In this document: piece by piece, positions 22,536 through 33,754 of the stretch
How positions within the stretch are numbered: the first letter of the stretch is position 1
How the letters are laid out: the number at the start of each line of letters is the position of its first letter
DNA from: Lobulomyces angularis
Taxonomy: Eukaryota; Chytridiomycota; Chytridiomycetes; Lobulomycetales; Lobulomycetaceae
NCBI GenBank assembly: GCA_027604685.1
Contig: JADHYX010000151.1
Coordinates: 1-49,206, forward strand
Direction: 5' to 3'
DNA: 49,206 bases
The notes under the pieces: generated by a model
Seen by the model: the letters and a program-made list of their open reading frames with translations, nothing else
Told to the model about the DNA's origin: nothing
Databases searched by the model: none
Translations under genes and position numbers: made by a program

Positions 22536-23586
22536 TTAATCTCGAGTCAAAAATGAAGCTGGAAGCTACAGGAACGATTAAAAAAAAAAAAAATTGGCAT
22601 TAATTTTGAATTTAAAAAAAAAATTTGGGATGACATACCATGCCCGACCTTCCACTTAATGTTAAATTGGTCCCTCTAATCCAACCATCATCAAAAACCT
22701 TAGTAATTAAAACAGAATCACCTTTGTTACAATTTAACTCATCGTTTAAATTTGGTTTATGATCTGAAATAACCTTGAATACTTTTCCTTCTGTTAAACC
22801 TTCAAAGTCAAAATTTTTTTGCTTTTTTTGTGAATCTCCCTCACTACTATTAAGTGGTGAATTTTCCAATCTAACGTATTTTAGTTTACGTTTATTTTTT
22901 AAATAATAAATGCACAAGGTAATTATTATTATAATTAAAATTAAGATAAAAATAATTAATATAAATATTAAATTCAGTGCTTTTTCTTTGGTTATTTTTT
23001 TTATTTCTAATCTTTTTAAAATTGAACTTTTGATTTTTGTTAAATTAACGGTGTCATTAAAATTTGACATTTGATCCTCTTTTGTATTTTTATAATTAAT
23101 TGTCCATGTTTTCGAATTTTTGGAAGCATTCAAGTTGAAAACATCAACTAGGCTACCATTCAACTCACTTCTTGCTATTAAATTTTCATTACTTTTAATT
23201 TCTTTTAAAGTAACTCTATTGGTATTATTTAAATTTGGTATTAGTATTTTTTCAGTGCAGTTGGAGTCCAGAAAATAAATAATCTATTTTTATAAAAAAT
23301 TAGTTTAAAAAAATAAATAAAAAAAATTAGAATAAAAAGATGACTAAAAAAAATTAGTTTGAAAATATAGATGAGAATTCAGTTTAACAAAAAAAAAATA
23401 AATTAAAAAAAAAAAAATTCTCACCAGAAAATAGTCCAATTCATTAGATATTGTTATGCTGATTGTTTTTGTTGTTTCTATAAAACTTGTTGTATTGCAA
23501 AAGGAAGAAAGGTCAATTGAAATTATCTGCTGGGTTACAAGTAATATAAAAAGTAGAAAATGTAGAATCCTTTTCATTTTATTCAC
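22536..23586 (-). CDS. Single-pass membrane protein with cytosolic SH3 domain (Fus1-like layout)
   Basis: Exons (minus) 23425-23586, 22639-23283 and 22536-22565; phases match, 278 aa. Order: signal peptide (MKRILHFLLFILLVTQQI), an extracellular part of about 130 residues with several N-x-S/T sites, one strong TM helix near residues 156-180 (LIFILIIFILILIIIIITLC), basic stop-transfer, then an SH3 domain at the C-terminus (about 215-277). SH3 landmarks: DELNCNKGDSVLI, DDGWIRGTN, and the conserved GMLPASF strand. That strand is completed only by the last 30-nt exon; reading through the intron would wrongly end the domain. Yeast Fus1 has the same topology and binds fusion/polarity partners through SH3. 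Function here is inferred from layout only. Confidence 0.85.
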
Positions 23587-23861
23587 TTTAATTTTTCTAT
23601 TAATTATTAAAATTTTATGTATATATTTTTTTTAAATTTTGGGCATAAAAAAATTATGCTTAAAATTCCATATTCAGCCCCTATGAATTAGGATTTTTCT
23701 TCAGACAAAATTTGGGTTGAATTTATAAAACAGAAAAAGGAAACAGAAATAAAAAGTGATAGATTTTGCTTTTGAATCGAAAATAATGCTAAGAGAGAAA
23801 AATATATGCTAATTGAGAGAAAACATAAGAAAAAAAAAATTAATTAAGAAAAAACAAATGA

Positions 23862-26800
23862 TTACACTTCAAATGTGCGTTGCCCCCATTTAATTTGTAT
23901 AAAAAAATCTTTTTTTTTAGTGCTATTTTTATTAATTTTTTCATCTTCTAAACGGTCATCTTTAGTTTTTCCTTCCACTACTGATCCCATCATTTCCAAA
24001 ACCTCATTAGTGTTATTTAGTTTTTTTTCTTTTTCAGGTTCAACAGTTGAATTAATTTCAATTTTTTGAAATTTATGTGCTAAACTCTGATTAAATTTTT
24101 CCTTATTTTCAAATTCTTCATCCAACTTGCTAATTAACTCATTGGCTTCTTCTTTCTCATAATCTTCTTCGTCATCATCTTCTTTCCCAAAATCAATGCC
24201 ACGCTCAATTATTTCTTTTATGCTAACAACACTTTTCAAAACCAACACTTTCAATAAACTCGACAAATTCTCACTAAATTCTTCATTTTCCAATACATCA
24301 TTATCAAAATTCGTCTTACTTAATATAATATCCCCAACTTCTTTACTTGAACAGTAATTTCGCTTCATTAAAATGCTTAAACTTTCTGCCAGAAGTTCCG
24401 CTCCAAATGCATTCGCTTTTTTTAAATAGCATGTGATTAACATGGATAATGGCTTTTCCCTAGAATTATTGGAACTTGTATCGAATAATTCAATTAACGT
24501 CTAAAAAAAAAATAAGTTTAACTTAAATTAAATAAATTTTGCAGTTACCTTTACATCTTGTCCAGAATCCCACCATCTTTCAAAATCTTCTTTTTGATTA
24601 TCTTTTGGTATATTTGGTTGCTCAAAATTTGCAACATCGCTTAATGCTTTAGACGAACTAGTGCCAACATACTCAAGTTTTTTTTCAGTCTTAGCAGTAC
24701 TGCTGTTCATCTTCATTGGCTGTTCCAGGTATCCAAAAGTTTCTGCATTTTGTTTAGCATCAACAAAGTGTTGAAATGGAATTTTTTCCGTTTGCACCCA
24801 GAATTCTTGTCGCTGGTTGGATGGTGTGTTTTCAGGATCTTTTAAGTTTATCTTACCGTTAACTGAATGGCCGATTAGTTTCAGAACTTCGGTTAATTGC
24901 TCTTTTTCGATCTTAACTGCAACCAAATTTTCTTTTGTATCATCTTCCTGATTTACTTTAGTTTTGCTGAATGCAAAAATACCATTTAGCTCTTCTTTTC
25001 TTTTATTTACGTTGTCTTTATCAAACAATAAAGAAGCAGATTTCGATTCTTTTATGATATTTTCAAAATTCATTCTCTTCTTGGGCTTATCAATAACATT
25101 TCCAGTTTTATTTAAATTTTTAGTGAGTTTAAAGGCAGGATCTTTCGTTTTTTCCTTAATTCTTTTTTGAATGTCAACCAAATGTACAATTGAACCACTT
25201 TGAAATTCACTGTGAGAATAAGAATTGGTTATAAAATTATTAAAAGAATTAATTTATATATACCTAGCTTTGACATAACTATAAATTTCAGAGTCTGCCA
25301 CCTTCGCAGTGCTTCCAGTTGAGTTATCGTCTGTTTGAAAATTTGGAGCAACTTTTTTTTCTAATGCAGAAGTTAATTTGGTTCTTGTAATAAGAGTATC
25401 ATTTTCCTTTTTCATATCTGCCAAAAACAACAAGCTTTCTTGATCCTCAGCCTCCGGTTCTGTTTTAATTTCAGCTAACGCATCTGCAGCAGCATCTGCA
25501 ATTCCTTTTTCTACTTTAAAGATACTCTGGTTATTATTGTTACGGTTTTGATCAGGATCGGAAGGATGAACCAGTCCTGCAGTATATGGTACATTAAGTA
25601 AAAATTCTTGAATATTGGAAACTAATCCATTACTAACACCAAGTTGATTTACATTATTTCGGTGTTGAATATATGCAAGTGCTTCAGATAACTGAGAGGC
25701 TGGAATAACTACACTAACACCATTCATTATTATTTCAACATTTTCATTGTTGACAATATTGTTATTTGGTGACTTTAAATTCTGAAAGAGGTTGTTGGCA
25801 GAATCCAATGGCGAAGTTGCATTGAAAGTACTCGAAGTAACCGAAGGAGAATAGAGATACTGACTGCTACTCGCAGGTGAAGAACTTTGTTGATACTGAG
25901 TATTAAAATTTCCAGTTAATCGCATATCTAAGTCTGTGGATGATAACTCCGGTGCAAAGTTCAATAATGATGCTGGAGAATTGGAATATATGTTCGAAGA
26001 AGGAAGCATTGTCGTTGTCAATTGTTGTTGTGAAATTTCTGATGGAAAAGAGATGCCACTATTACCAGTGGTTGAAAAATTCGAGAATCTAGCTGCAGGA
26101 ATGTTAGTTGCATTATTTGACTGTTCATTTGCAGTACAACTTTCTGGGTTCAGCAATAAATCGTTACCGCCAAAAAGTTCTTTATTATCAGAATTCATAA
26201 TGGATAAATCAAAGTCGAAATTGTCTCCTTCACTATTATTTATAAAGCTCAATGCAGAATCATCATTGTTTGAGTGCGAACTATCACTTTTCTCCTTTTC
26301 TTTTTCTTTAACAGTCAATGATGTTGATTTAGCAGCGTCAGATAACACTCCTTGGCCTTCTGTTGGATTTTTATTATTTAAACTCATAAGAGATGTAGAA
26401 ACCTTTCAAGAAGTTTTCATATGTGATACTAAAAAAGTTTATTTTTATTTTTGAATTTACCTCAGCGGAAGTCTCTTGAAAATCCAAAAATCCGACAATT
26501 TCAATTAAATTATCAGAATAAAGTTCCTTCAATAAAATTAACATCTGAACAAATTCAACAGAGGTAGTTCCTATTAAAATTTTAATATAGTTTCTTTTGA
26601 TATCATAATCGTTGCAATCAAAAGTGACATTCAATTGTTATTTTTTTACCGTATGGAGTGCAAATAGCTTTTAGCAAACTAAATTTAGCCCAAATATCGT
26701 TTGGTAACCAAACTCTCCAGGATTTGGTTGCAAAAGCATCTATTGATTGCTTTGCAGTCTGAATTGCTGTTGGAGTAAATGTAGCAACCCCTACTACTTC

Positions 26801-27511
26801 CGAAGAAAAAGATGAAGGTTTATAATTTAATAAGCAATCTAGATAACGATCAATGCTGTCAGGATCTAAATATTATTAAAGCTAATTCTAATTTTAGCAT
26901 ACATGGAGTGGTACACTTTGACTTTTGATCCCACAGTAGATTCACACCATGTCCTCGTGTTCCTTTTTTTTTCCTTTCCACATCATATCTAATAATTCCA
27001 TATTAATTGTGAAAGTCAAAAATAGAGTACGTTACTTTTTATCCCATACAGTAGTTCTTTTTCTAACTTTTTTTATTTTTCTAATAACATGCTCGTCTTC
27101 ACTTGCAGTACTTGGATTATCATTCTTTTGACTAACATCCGTAGTTTCAGTAGATGAAGGGGAAAGTGGAGTTAAAGCAGGAGGCTGAATTGAAAAATTA
27201 ATAGAACTTTGACTTGGTGATAAAAATTTTAAGTATGGATTTGGAAAATTCCAATCTTCTTTAACTAATCTCAAAGCCCATTGTGGGATGATTATTGAAA
27301 TTTGAGTTTTAAAGCATAATGCATTAATGAATTCTTTGTTAGGTGATATGCTTAATACATGAACTTCGGAATCTTTTAATAAAAATTCATAATCTATCAC
27401 TGTCCTCATAATTTTCAAGTGTAAACATTTGTTCCAGCAGGATGCATCACCTACCAGTACATTCCCCTGTTGATCAAATTGTGAAGAAAGTGAGAAATTA
27501 TTATCTGTCAT
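23862..27511 (-). CDS. Unknown ~1108-aa protein with low-complexity Ser/Asn/Gln centre
   Basis: Exons (minus) 27036-27511, 26903-26988, 26650-26865, 26461-26570, 25264-26402, 24549-25209 and 23862-24500; phases match throughout. The N-terminal 330 residues look globular (e.g. LHLKIMRTVIDYEFLLKDSE; WRVWLPNDIWAKFSLLKAIC). Residues about 340-600 are Ser/Asn/Gln-rich and probably disordered, followed by a short hydrophobic motif (EIIMNGVSVVIPASQLSEAL). The C-terminal third is Lys/Glu-rich with a helical block LITCYLKKANAFGAELLAES and an acidic run EDDDEEDYEKEEANE. The mix of a globular head, polar tract and charged tail resembles nuclear regulatory proteins, but no DNA-binding motif is visible. 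No signal or TM. I do not recognise the family. Confidence 0.75.
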
Positions 27512-29422
27512 CTATTTGCAATAAGTTGCTTTTATAATAGAAGTTCAAGAAAATAGTTTTTTATATTTTAATGACAAAAATTATAAAAGCTTAATTTGTT
27601 ATTTAGTGAATTATGAATATTATAATGCAGTTATAGATATAGTTTTGGATACCTTGAAAAAAGTTAATTTATTTTTAAATAATTTCAAATTTTTCAGTTA
27701 AAAAATAACAAAAAATAAAAAAATAAAATTAAATATTCCATAGTAAATGCCCAATGTTCTTTATTAACAAGTTGAAATCACAATGTTTTTTATAACAAGT
27801 TGGCATTCAAATAGAAGAGATATAACATAATCAATGTTAAAAAATATCTTAATTTTACTTATTTTATCTAGCCTTGGTTTTGGTTTTGGTTTAGATATCA
27901 TTTCTATTATCCAAATACTAATCCTTTATTCCTCATTACTTCGTCAGTATTAACTTTAACCATCATACTCATTCCTTTACAAATCTTGTTGATTTATAAA
28001 TTCCTCTTTTATCTGGAACTCCTCATTTTTTGGATTTAAAATTAATGAAAAATTGTTAAAAAATACATTCATTTTTATAAAATTAGTAATTATAACATCT
28101 AATTACAAAATCATTACTCCAGTTTTATAAAAAAAAAAAACTATTGTATACAGAAGTTTCAAAAAGACATAACGGAAAAGTTACTTAAAGGAAAATTTAA
28201 GAAGATTTTTCTAATTTCTATTGAACTTATAAATGCTACAAACAACTATCCATTGATTCAGTTTAAACATTCTCTCTCCATGTAGGTATTTGTCTAATTA
28301 ATATCCATTTTTAACATCTTACAATTACATTTTAAAAGCTATTTACCTTCTATGTAGTTAAATAGTGTTGACATCATTATAAATGCTACCTTTTTCATCA
28401 TTCTTTCCAACTAATTCTACTTTTTTCAAAAAATTTTTGTAGGTTTTAAAACTCTTTCAGTGTCTGCTACTACTTTTTTTTAACCTTTTTTTTTCTAGTT
28501 TATCTAAAGTTAGCTTGAAAAAAAAGTCGAAGTGAGTTAGAAAGAATTAGAATGGCAGAAGAAGTTGTAAGGATTATTAATTTCATTTAGGAAGAAAGTA
28601 CGTAGGAAGGCATTAAAAAAAATTTTGTTTACAACCACAAGTTAACAACAATCCAAAAACAGAATAATTTTTTCTTGTGAAAGCCCTTAAAAGCAATCAA
28701 TAATTTATCACAAATTATTAACTGATGATCAAGTTTAATTACATGCAAAATTTTTACCATTTAATTTTTACAATATACATAGTATTGGATCACTAATCTT
28801 AAATTGATATTGAAGAGTTCATGAAATTGTCACCAAATTAAATACATAAATTTACAAAACACAAATTTTCTTTGCTGAAGTCTGCTCCTAAGTATATGTA
28901 CATACAATAAGATTGCTTGTTTTTCTTCTGAACCATAATTTAAGAACAAACGTTTCTGGCTCTAAATTCATAAGATCTACCATAAAATTAAATCATTTTG
29001 TCATAAATGAAACTTTTTAAAACTTTAAATCATTACAATTAATAGAAAATGAATATATATATAACGTTAATAAAGCTAAAAATTGAGCTGTACTATTATA
29101 CAATAGTTTCACATAATTTAATGAAATTATTAATGAAACTATTTAAAAAAATATAAATATTGGCTCTGAAAAGTGGCTATTATGAACTTCCATAGATTTT
29201 TATAGACTTCCTTTCATTTTTAAAAATTAATAAAAATTCAAAATAAAAAATATTGAGTAAGTTTTGCGTCAGTATTGTCAAATTGTGGCTATTCCTTCAT
29301 GTTGTTCCTCAAAAAAAAACCTTAAATTATTTAAAAAAAGATCAGGCTATGCCATTTGAATTTGTAATAAATAGCAGATCAATTTTACCAAAAAACAAAA
29401 AAAAAACACACTCAACATTAAG
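27512..29422. other. Gene-poor 1.9 kb spacer
   Basis: AT-rich, homopolymer-laden. No tRNA, rRNA or conserved structure seen. The only candidate coding element is the short hydrophobic ORF at 27834-27953. Confidence 0.5.
27834..27953 (+). other. Candidate 39-aa hydrophobic mini-ORF
   Basis: ATG at 27834 opens MLKNILILLILSSLGFGFGL, then a second hydrophobic stretch ending LLRQY-stop. The start resembles a signal peptide, as in the genes at 7146 and 29423. No downstream exon with coding character was found. May be a chance ORF in T-rich DNA. Confidence 0.2.
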
Positions 29423-30182
29423 ATGAAGCTGCTCTTTGTTCTCACTCTTCTAATCGCCCTTGCCATGGTTGCTTCCAGAAGCTATGGACACAAGGTACTT
29501 TCCTCCCTTTTATATCTACTTTTAATACTTTTTTTTTTAAAAACTATAGCATCGTCATCACAAGAAACATTATGTAAACTATTTATTCCTCTTTTTTTTT
29601 AATATTTTTTATATAAAAACTCTCATTTAAAAGAAAAAACATTATGCAAATCCTGAAGAGGTTGAAGCTGACGAAGTTGCTACCCTTAATGCTGGTGAAA
29701 TCGAAGTTAATCCTGCTGTAAATGATGATAAACTAAATGAACAAAATGGTATTTTTTTTTTTTTCAATTAAAATTTTATTCAACCAAAAAAAATCTTCTA
29801 GTTCAAGCATTTGATGATGATGATGACGATGATGATGATGATGATGACGACGAAGATGGTATTATTTGTTATTTACAATTTTGCAACTTTTTTAACTTTT
29901 TCTTTAGATGATTCTGGTGCATATGGTGTTCAAGCATCTTATGGTTATGGTCATAAGAGGAAACATTACGGCTACAAAAAACATCATCACAAACACCACA
30001 AGTATGGATATAAGAAAAAACATTACAAATCATACCTTGATGCTGAAAATGCTGATGAAGATGATGACGATGATGAAGGAGGTGATGATGAACAAGAATT
30101 ACAGTCACAAGGAGCAAGCTATGACAAATATAAGAGAAAGAAGTACAAATATAAATACAAGAAAAGAAAGGATTACTATTAA
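29423..30182 (+). CDS. Secreted charge-block protein: His/Lys/Tyr blocks alternating with poly-Asp
   Basis: Five exons: 29423-29494, 29550-29573, 29634-29748, 29802-29858, 29908-30182; phases match, 180 aa. Signal peptide MKLLFVLTLLIALAMVASRS, then block 1 basic (YGHKHRHHKKHYKKHY, built from two small exons), block 2 acidic linker, block 3 almost pure Asp (13 D in a row in an 18-residue exon), block 4 basic (HKRKHYGYKKHHHKHHKYGY then KKKHYK), block 5 acidic (ADEDDDDDEGGDDEQE), block 6 basic Tyr/Lys tail (KYKRKKYKYKYKKRKDYY). No Cys. Composition suggests metal binding (His, Asp), adhesion or complex coacervation outside the cell; all inference. One exon is only 24 nt, encoding HRHHKKHY. Confidence 0.8.
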
Positions 30183-30303
30183 ATTATTTTAAAAAATATT
30201 TTCTATTTTGAAACTCATTTTCTTTATTGTAGTTAGCCTCTATTTAATTTAGTTGCCTATTTTCTTTTTAATAAAAAATCTGATGATAAATTCCCTTTTT
30301 ATC

Positions 30304-31090
30304 TAAGAAACTTTCAGCGAAATTGAATAAGTAAGTTAGTGAAGAAAAGCCTTCAACATTGAAGATTTGCTATCAGAACGTTGGATTTAAGGAAAAGGTA
30401 GATGATATACAAGAGAATTTCAAATTAAATTTTAATTTTCATGTCAGCGAAACTGATAAATTTTTGTCCAATCTTACCAACCTTTTTTTCCATAATTGTT
30501 TTCTATGGAGTTGCAAACGCTAATTTGAAAACAACTTTACAAAAAGGCTTAAACATTTTAAAAATAAGGCTTTTAGGGTGCTTGCCGCAAATTTGGGAAA
30601 ATCAAAAAGCATTTGTATGGTTTAAGGTGGTAACAAAAGAATATATGCGCAAAAATTCTTCACACACTAAATGAATTTAATTACTCTAAATTAAATAAAT
30701 ATATCTATATATCTTCATGAAATATATAACTCTAAATTAACTAAATGCCAAAAATGAAAATTTGACTTATATGTTATTCTCATTAATATTTGTATAGGTC
30801 TTGATGATATGGTTGGAGTTAATTTAACTCTTTATTTATTACCTCTCGCTGGTGCTGAATCTGCTATTGCATTAGCATTATTAGTTGCTTATTATCCATT
30901 AAGAGGAAATATTGTTTTGAATATCACCTCCAGTATGAGTTCATTAGTTTTATCTAATTTTTACTGTTATCTAAGTATTTAACTAAACGAAAAGCATTCA
31001 TTCTTCTAAAGAAATTTTGAATTTGGGTAATTGTAAACCATCCAGAAGAGCCACTTCTTCCATCTTACTCAGTGTTTTTTTTGAAGATCG
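30304..31090 (+). repeat. Degenerate inverted copy of 38.6-39.0 kb (copy A), with two inserts
   Basis: Reads in the same sense as the reverse complement of 38650-39044. Shared strings include AAGAAACTTTCAGCGAAATT, AAGTTAGTGAAGAAAAGCC, AGAGAATTTCAAATTAAATT, CCAATCTTACCAACCT, ATGAAAATTTGACTTATA and ATTCATTCTTCTAAAGAAAT. Copy A carries about 210 extra bases at roughly 30541-30750 and about 200 at 30778-30979 (the nad4L fragment). The part from about 30980 to 31090 is the antisense of the coding end of the gene at 38312-38787, so it is a dead copy of that gene's 3' part plus downstream DNA. An ATG-started frame at 30441-30674 lies across the repeat and insert and is not taken as a gene. Confidence 0.8.
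30778..30979 (+). pseudogene. nad4L: NUMT: fragment of mitochondrial nad4L
   Basis: The frame from about 30801 reads LDDMVGVNLTLYLLPLAGAE then SAIALALLVAYYPLRGNIVL. This matches the conserved second half of NADH dehydrogenase subunit 4L (GAESAI.L..LVAYY.LRG). It lacks the N-terminal half and any start, and runs into non-homologous sequence and a TAA. Comparison with copy B places it as an insert within the repeat, with GTTAT at both junctions (GTTATT on the left, GTTATC on the right). Nuclear location is implied by flanking spliceosomal-intron genes. Non-functional insertion of mitochondrial DNA. Confidence 0.8.
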
Positions 31091-31516
31091 GAAAAAAAAA
31101 AAAATTTTTGAATTTAAAATTAGAACCTTTTTTTTTTTTTTATGGATTAAGTTCATCAAGATTTTGTGAAATTAATTCAATATCAATGCAAAAGAAAAGC
31201 TTTAAGATAATAAAAATGCAGTTGATTGCTATCCCTTCACCAGAAACTTTAAGCAGTAATTTTTCAAATCCAAAATAATTTGTTTACTACCTATTTTTTG
31301 GATTTAGACTGAATATAAAAAATTTGTTGAAATCGATTATAGGTGAATTGAAAAAATTTTTTTAAAAGGAACTGTTTCTTTAAGTATTCTCTTAGGAAAA
31401 TCCATTTATAATTTGTTCTTTACAAAAAGTTATTATATGTAATTTATAAAAAAGGGTACAAAAAGTTTTATTTAATTTGTAACTAATTTAACAACTTTAT
31501 ATATTTTTATTTAGTA

Positions 31517-31799
31517 GGCAACCACTTTTTTAGTTTATTTAGTTGGTATTAGTATTTTCTTATTGAATAAACTTGCTGAAAAATACTATAATGCTATGAA
31601 TTATGACTTTTTTATTTACGCCTATTTTAAAGAAAATTTTATTGTAAACTTATTATATTATAGTAATTATATGTTAATGGAAATATTTATATCATACTTC
31701 CTTTTTTTGAGTTCTGGATTTTTCAACAAAATTGTGTCATTCTCTTTGTTTAGTCTCCTTAAACCTTTTAAAGATCTAAAGGACAAAACAGTTGAGTAG
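31517..31799 (+). CDS. Fragment or last exon of a multi-pass membrane protein
   Basis: After a TTTAGTAG acceptor the frame reads ATTFLVYLVGISIFLLNKLA, then EKYYNAMNYDFFIYAYFKEN, a second long hydrophobic region (MLMEIFISYFLFLSSGFF) and a basic end KPFKDLKDKTVE-stop. Two to three TM helices, positive charges at the end. No upstream exon is evident between 31100 and 31500, which is poly-A/T tracts and the end of copy A. Could be the tail of a gene disrupted by the duplication or NUMT event, or a small gene starting at 31563. Family unknown. Confidence 0.35.
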
Positions 31800-31861
31800 A
31801 AAAAATTGGCGGCAATTACAAAACCAAAAGGTGCTGACATAAAAAAAAAATTATTTATAAT

Positions 31862-32572
31862 TCATTTTGAACTTTCCTTACCTGTAACAAATTTTATTAC
31901 ATAGTGAGTGATGCTAAAAACCTCTTCATTTCGTGCTAAAATGATAATAGTGTCTACTAAAAGATAACCTGAAAAGAATAGATAACTTAAAGCCAAAAAA
32001 ACATCAAAAAGTAGTATAATTAGTTTTATCAAGTAAGAGTGGCTAACTCTTTTTCTACCAACTATCAGTAAAATAGTGTATACTATGTTAAAGACGCTGA
32101 GGGATATTAAACTGGTAAATTCATCGTATCTGACAGCTGAACTACCAATCGCTGCAATAATCAATAAAAAAACAGAGAGATGTAATTCATATATTCTATA
32201 TTTTGTTGTCGTAGGATTTATTTTTAATGTTTTGAGATTAGCTCTTGGTTCTGAAGTAGATTGATCAGTAGAGTGAATAGTCGAAGAAGTTAAATTTTCT
32301 GTTGTTTCAGTGTCGTTGTATGCTGTGATGTTACTAGCTTGAGGAGAATCCGCATCTTCTGCAGAGTTCTGTGCGCGATGGGATAAAAGAGAGTTTTTTG
32401 AATCAGTTGGAATTTGCGGTTGAGTAGTATTTGGAGTATTCGGATTAGTTGAAACAACTTCAGTGTATATTGGAGGGGCATCTTCTTGAACACTCGAAAC
32501 TTCTTGGCTAGCAGCTGCAATTACAAAGTTGCTGGGAAGCAGAATTTTTATAGTCTCACTTGAGTCGTCCAT
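31862..32572 (-). CDS. Four-TM membrane protein with Ser/Thr-rich cytosolic N-tail and PPxY motif
   Basis: One exon, 236 aa. The first 125 residues are polar, Ser/Thr/Asn/Gln-rich and contain APPIYTEV, a PPxY-type ligand for WW domains such as Nedd4/Rsp5 ubiquitin ligases. The C-terminal 110 residues hold about four hydrophobic helices (LHLSVFLLIIAAIGSSA; ISLSVFNIVYTILLIVG; IKLIILLFDVFLALSYLFF; YLLVDTIIILA), a MARVEL/tetraspan-like layout. Near the end the sequence ACAGGTAAGG could be a splice donor, so the last five codons (GKESS) are uncertain. Likely an endomembrane or plasma-membrane protein regulated by ubiquitination, by inference from the motif. Confidence 0.65.
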   Translation of the reverse strand: MDDSSETIKILLPSNFVIAAASQEVSSVQEDAPPIYTEVVSTNPNTPNTTQPQIPTDSKNSLLSHRAQNSAEDADSPQASNITAYNDTETTENLTSSTIHSTDQSTSEPRANLKTLKINPTTTKYRIYELHLSVFLLIIAAIGSSAVRYDEFTSLISLSVFNIVYTILLIVGRKRVSHSYLIKLIILLFDVFLALSYLFFSGYLLVDTIIILARNEEVFSITHYVIKFVTGKESSK

Positions 32573-33754
32573 TTCAATAAAAAAGTTAAGTTTATTTTTA
32601 AAAATAAAAAGATGCTTTAATTAACTTACTGTTACACAAGATATTGTAAATTTAGTTTTTTTAGAACTATCCATCATTGAGTGACATCCTAAGAATTCTT
32701 TAAGTTCCTAAAGATAACGTCACTTCCTGCCCATCACCCATATAGGCCTACCGAATGAATTTTCACAACGAAAATAAATTGGTAAAATTAATTATAATTT
32801 TGCCACAGAAAGAAGCTGGAAAAGTTATGCTGTAATATAGTAAATTAAATTTTATGCAGCTATGTTATGCAGTGAGAACAAATTAAACATCTTACTTTTT
32901 TCTGCCTTAAATATTAATAACTATATAGCAAAATTTGAATTAATTTTCTGAAATTTAGTTTATTATTTTATAAGAGATAAAAACTTTGAATGCACTAATT
33001 TCTCTTGAAATAAGGCAAAAGTTTGATACAAAAATGTAGTTATCTCCAATCACATGCTTTAAGAATATGCATTAGAGTAAGAAAAGAAGTTCCTAACTAC
33101 GACATATGTAGTTTTTATTCTCCAGTGGTTTCTTTGTTGTACTGGGATTTAAGTTTTGGTAATTAATGGTTAAGATGATTGGGTAAGCTCCATAATTCTT
33201 AAAACATCATATCTAAAATCAATCAATTTTGGTTTAAATGTCTTTCTGCACTGAGAGTTTGATATCTAAAGCAACTACCGTTCTTCATGATGACAATGAC
33301 AGAAATTAACGAGAATAATGAAGGTTTTTAATAAATTATAAGGAGATAATGACTCTTTAACAAATTATAAGCATAATAAACCAAAAAATAAAAATAATTA
33401 CTTATTTAAGTAAGAGGGAAGCCATGAAGCCCATCCAAGAGGAACTGAAGGATACTTATTTGTTTCGCAATTAGATATTTGACCTCTTATTTTAATGCTG
33501 ACATATGAGCTTTTAACGTTACAGCGACATTTTCTTGCTCAAAATTGATCCATCTTTTTTGCTGATTCTTTTTTTCTGCCTTACTTTTTCTCAAGTTGTG
33601 GAAAAAAAAAAGTGGCTTTCTAGAAAAAAATTTTTTTTTCCTTTTAAAGTATCTCATCAACAAAAAATAAAATTTAAAATTTAACAAAAGTTTTCTTTTT
33701 TTTGGTTTTTTTGTCCATTTTTTGTTCATTTTTCATTTTGGGAATAAATTAACG
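32573..33754. other. Intergenic, with a weak Lys-rich minus-strand ORF
   Basis: About 1.2 kb between divergent genes. On the minus strand 33487-33729 is open and Lys-rich (KAEKKNQQKRWINFEQENVA). Just below it, 33399-33530 is open in another frame (NCETNKYPSVPLGWASWLPS). These might be two exons or a decayed short gene, but no consistent splice phase was found. Rest is featureless. Confidence 0.3.

Noticed and set aside
25936..26454. 172-codon plus-strand open frame
   Set aside because: Antisense of the low-complexity exon 25264-26402, which joins its neighbours in phase.
30441..30674. 77-codon ORF starting MSAKLINFCPIL
   Set aside because: Crosses the border between the duplicated repeat and a foreign insert; the repeat part is non-coding in copy B.
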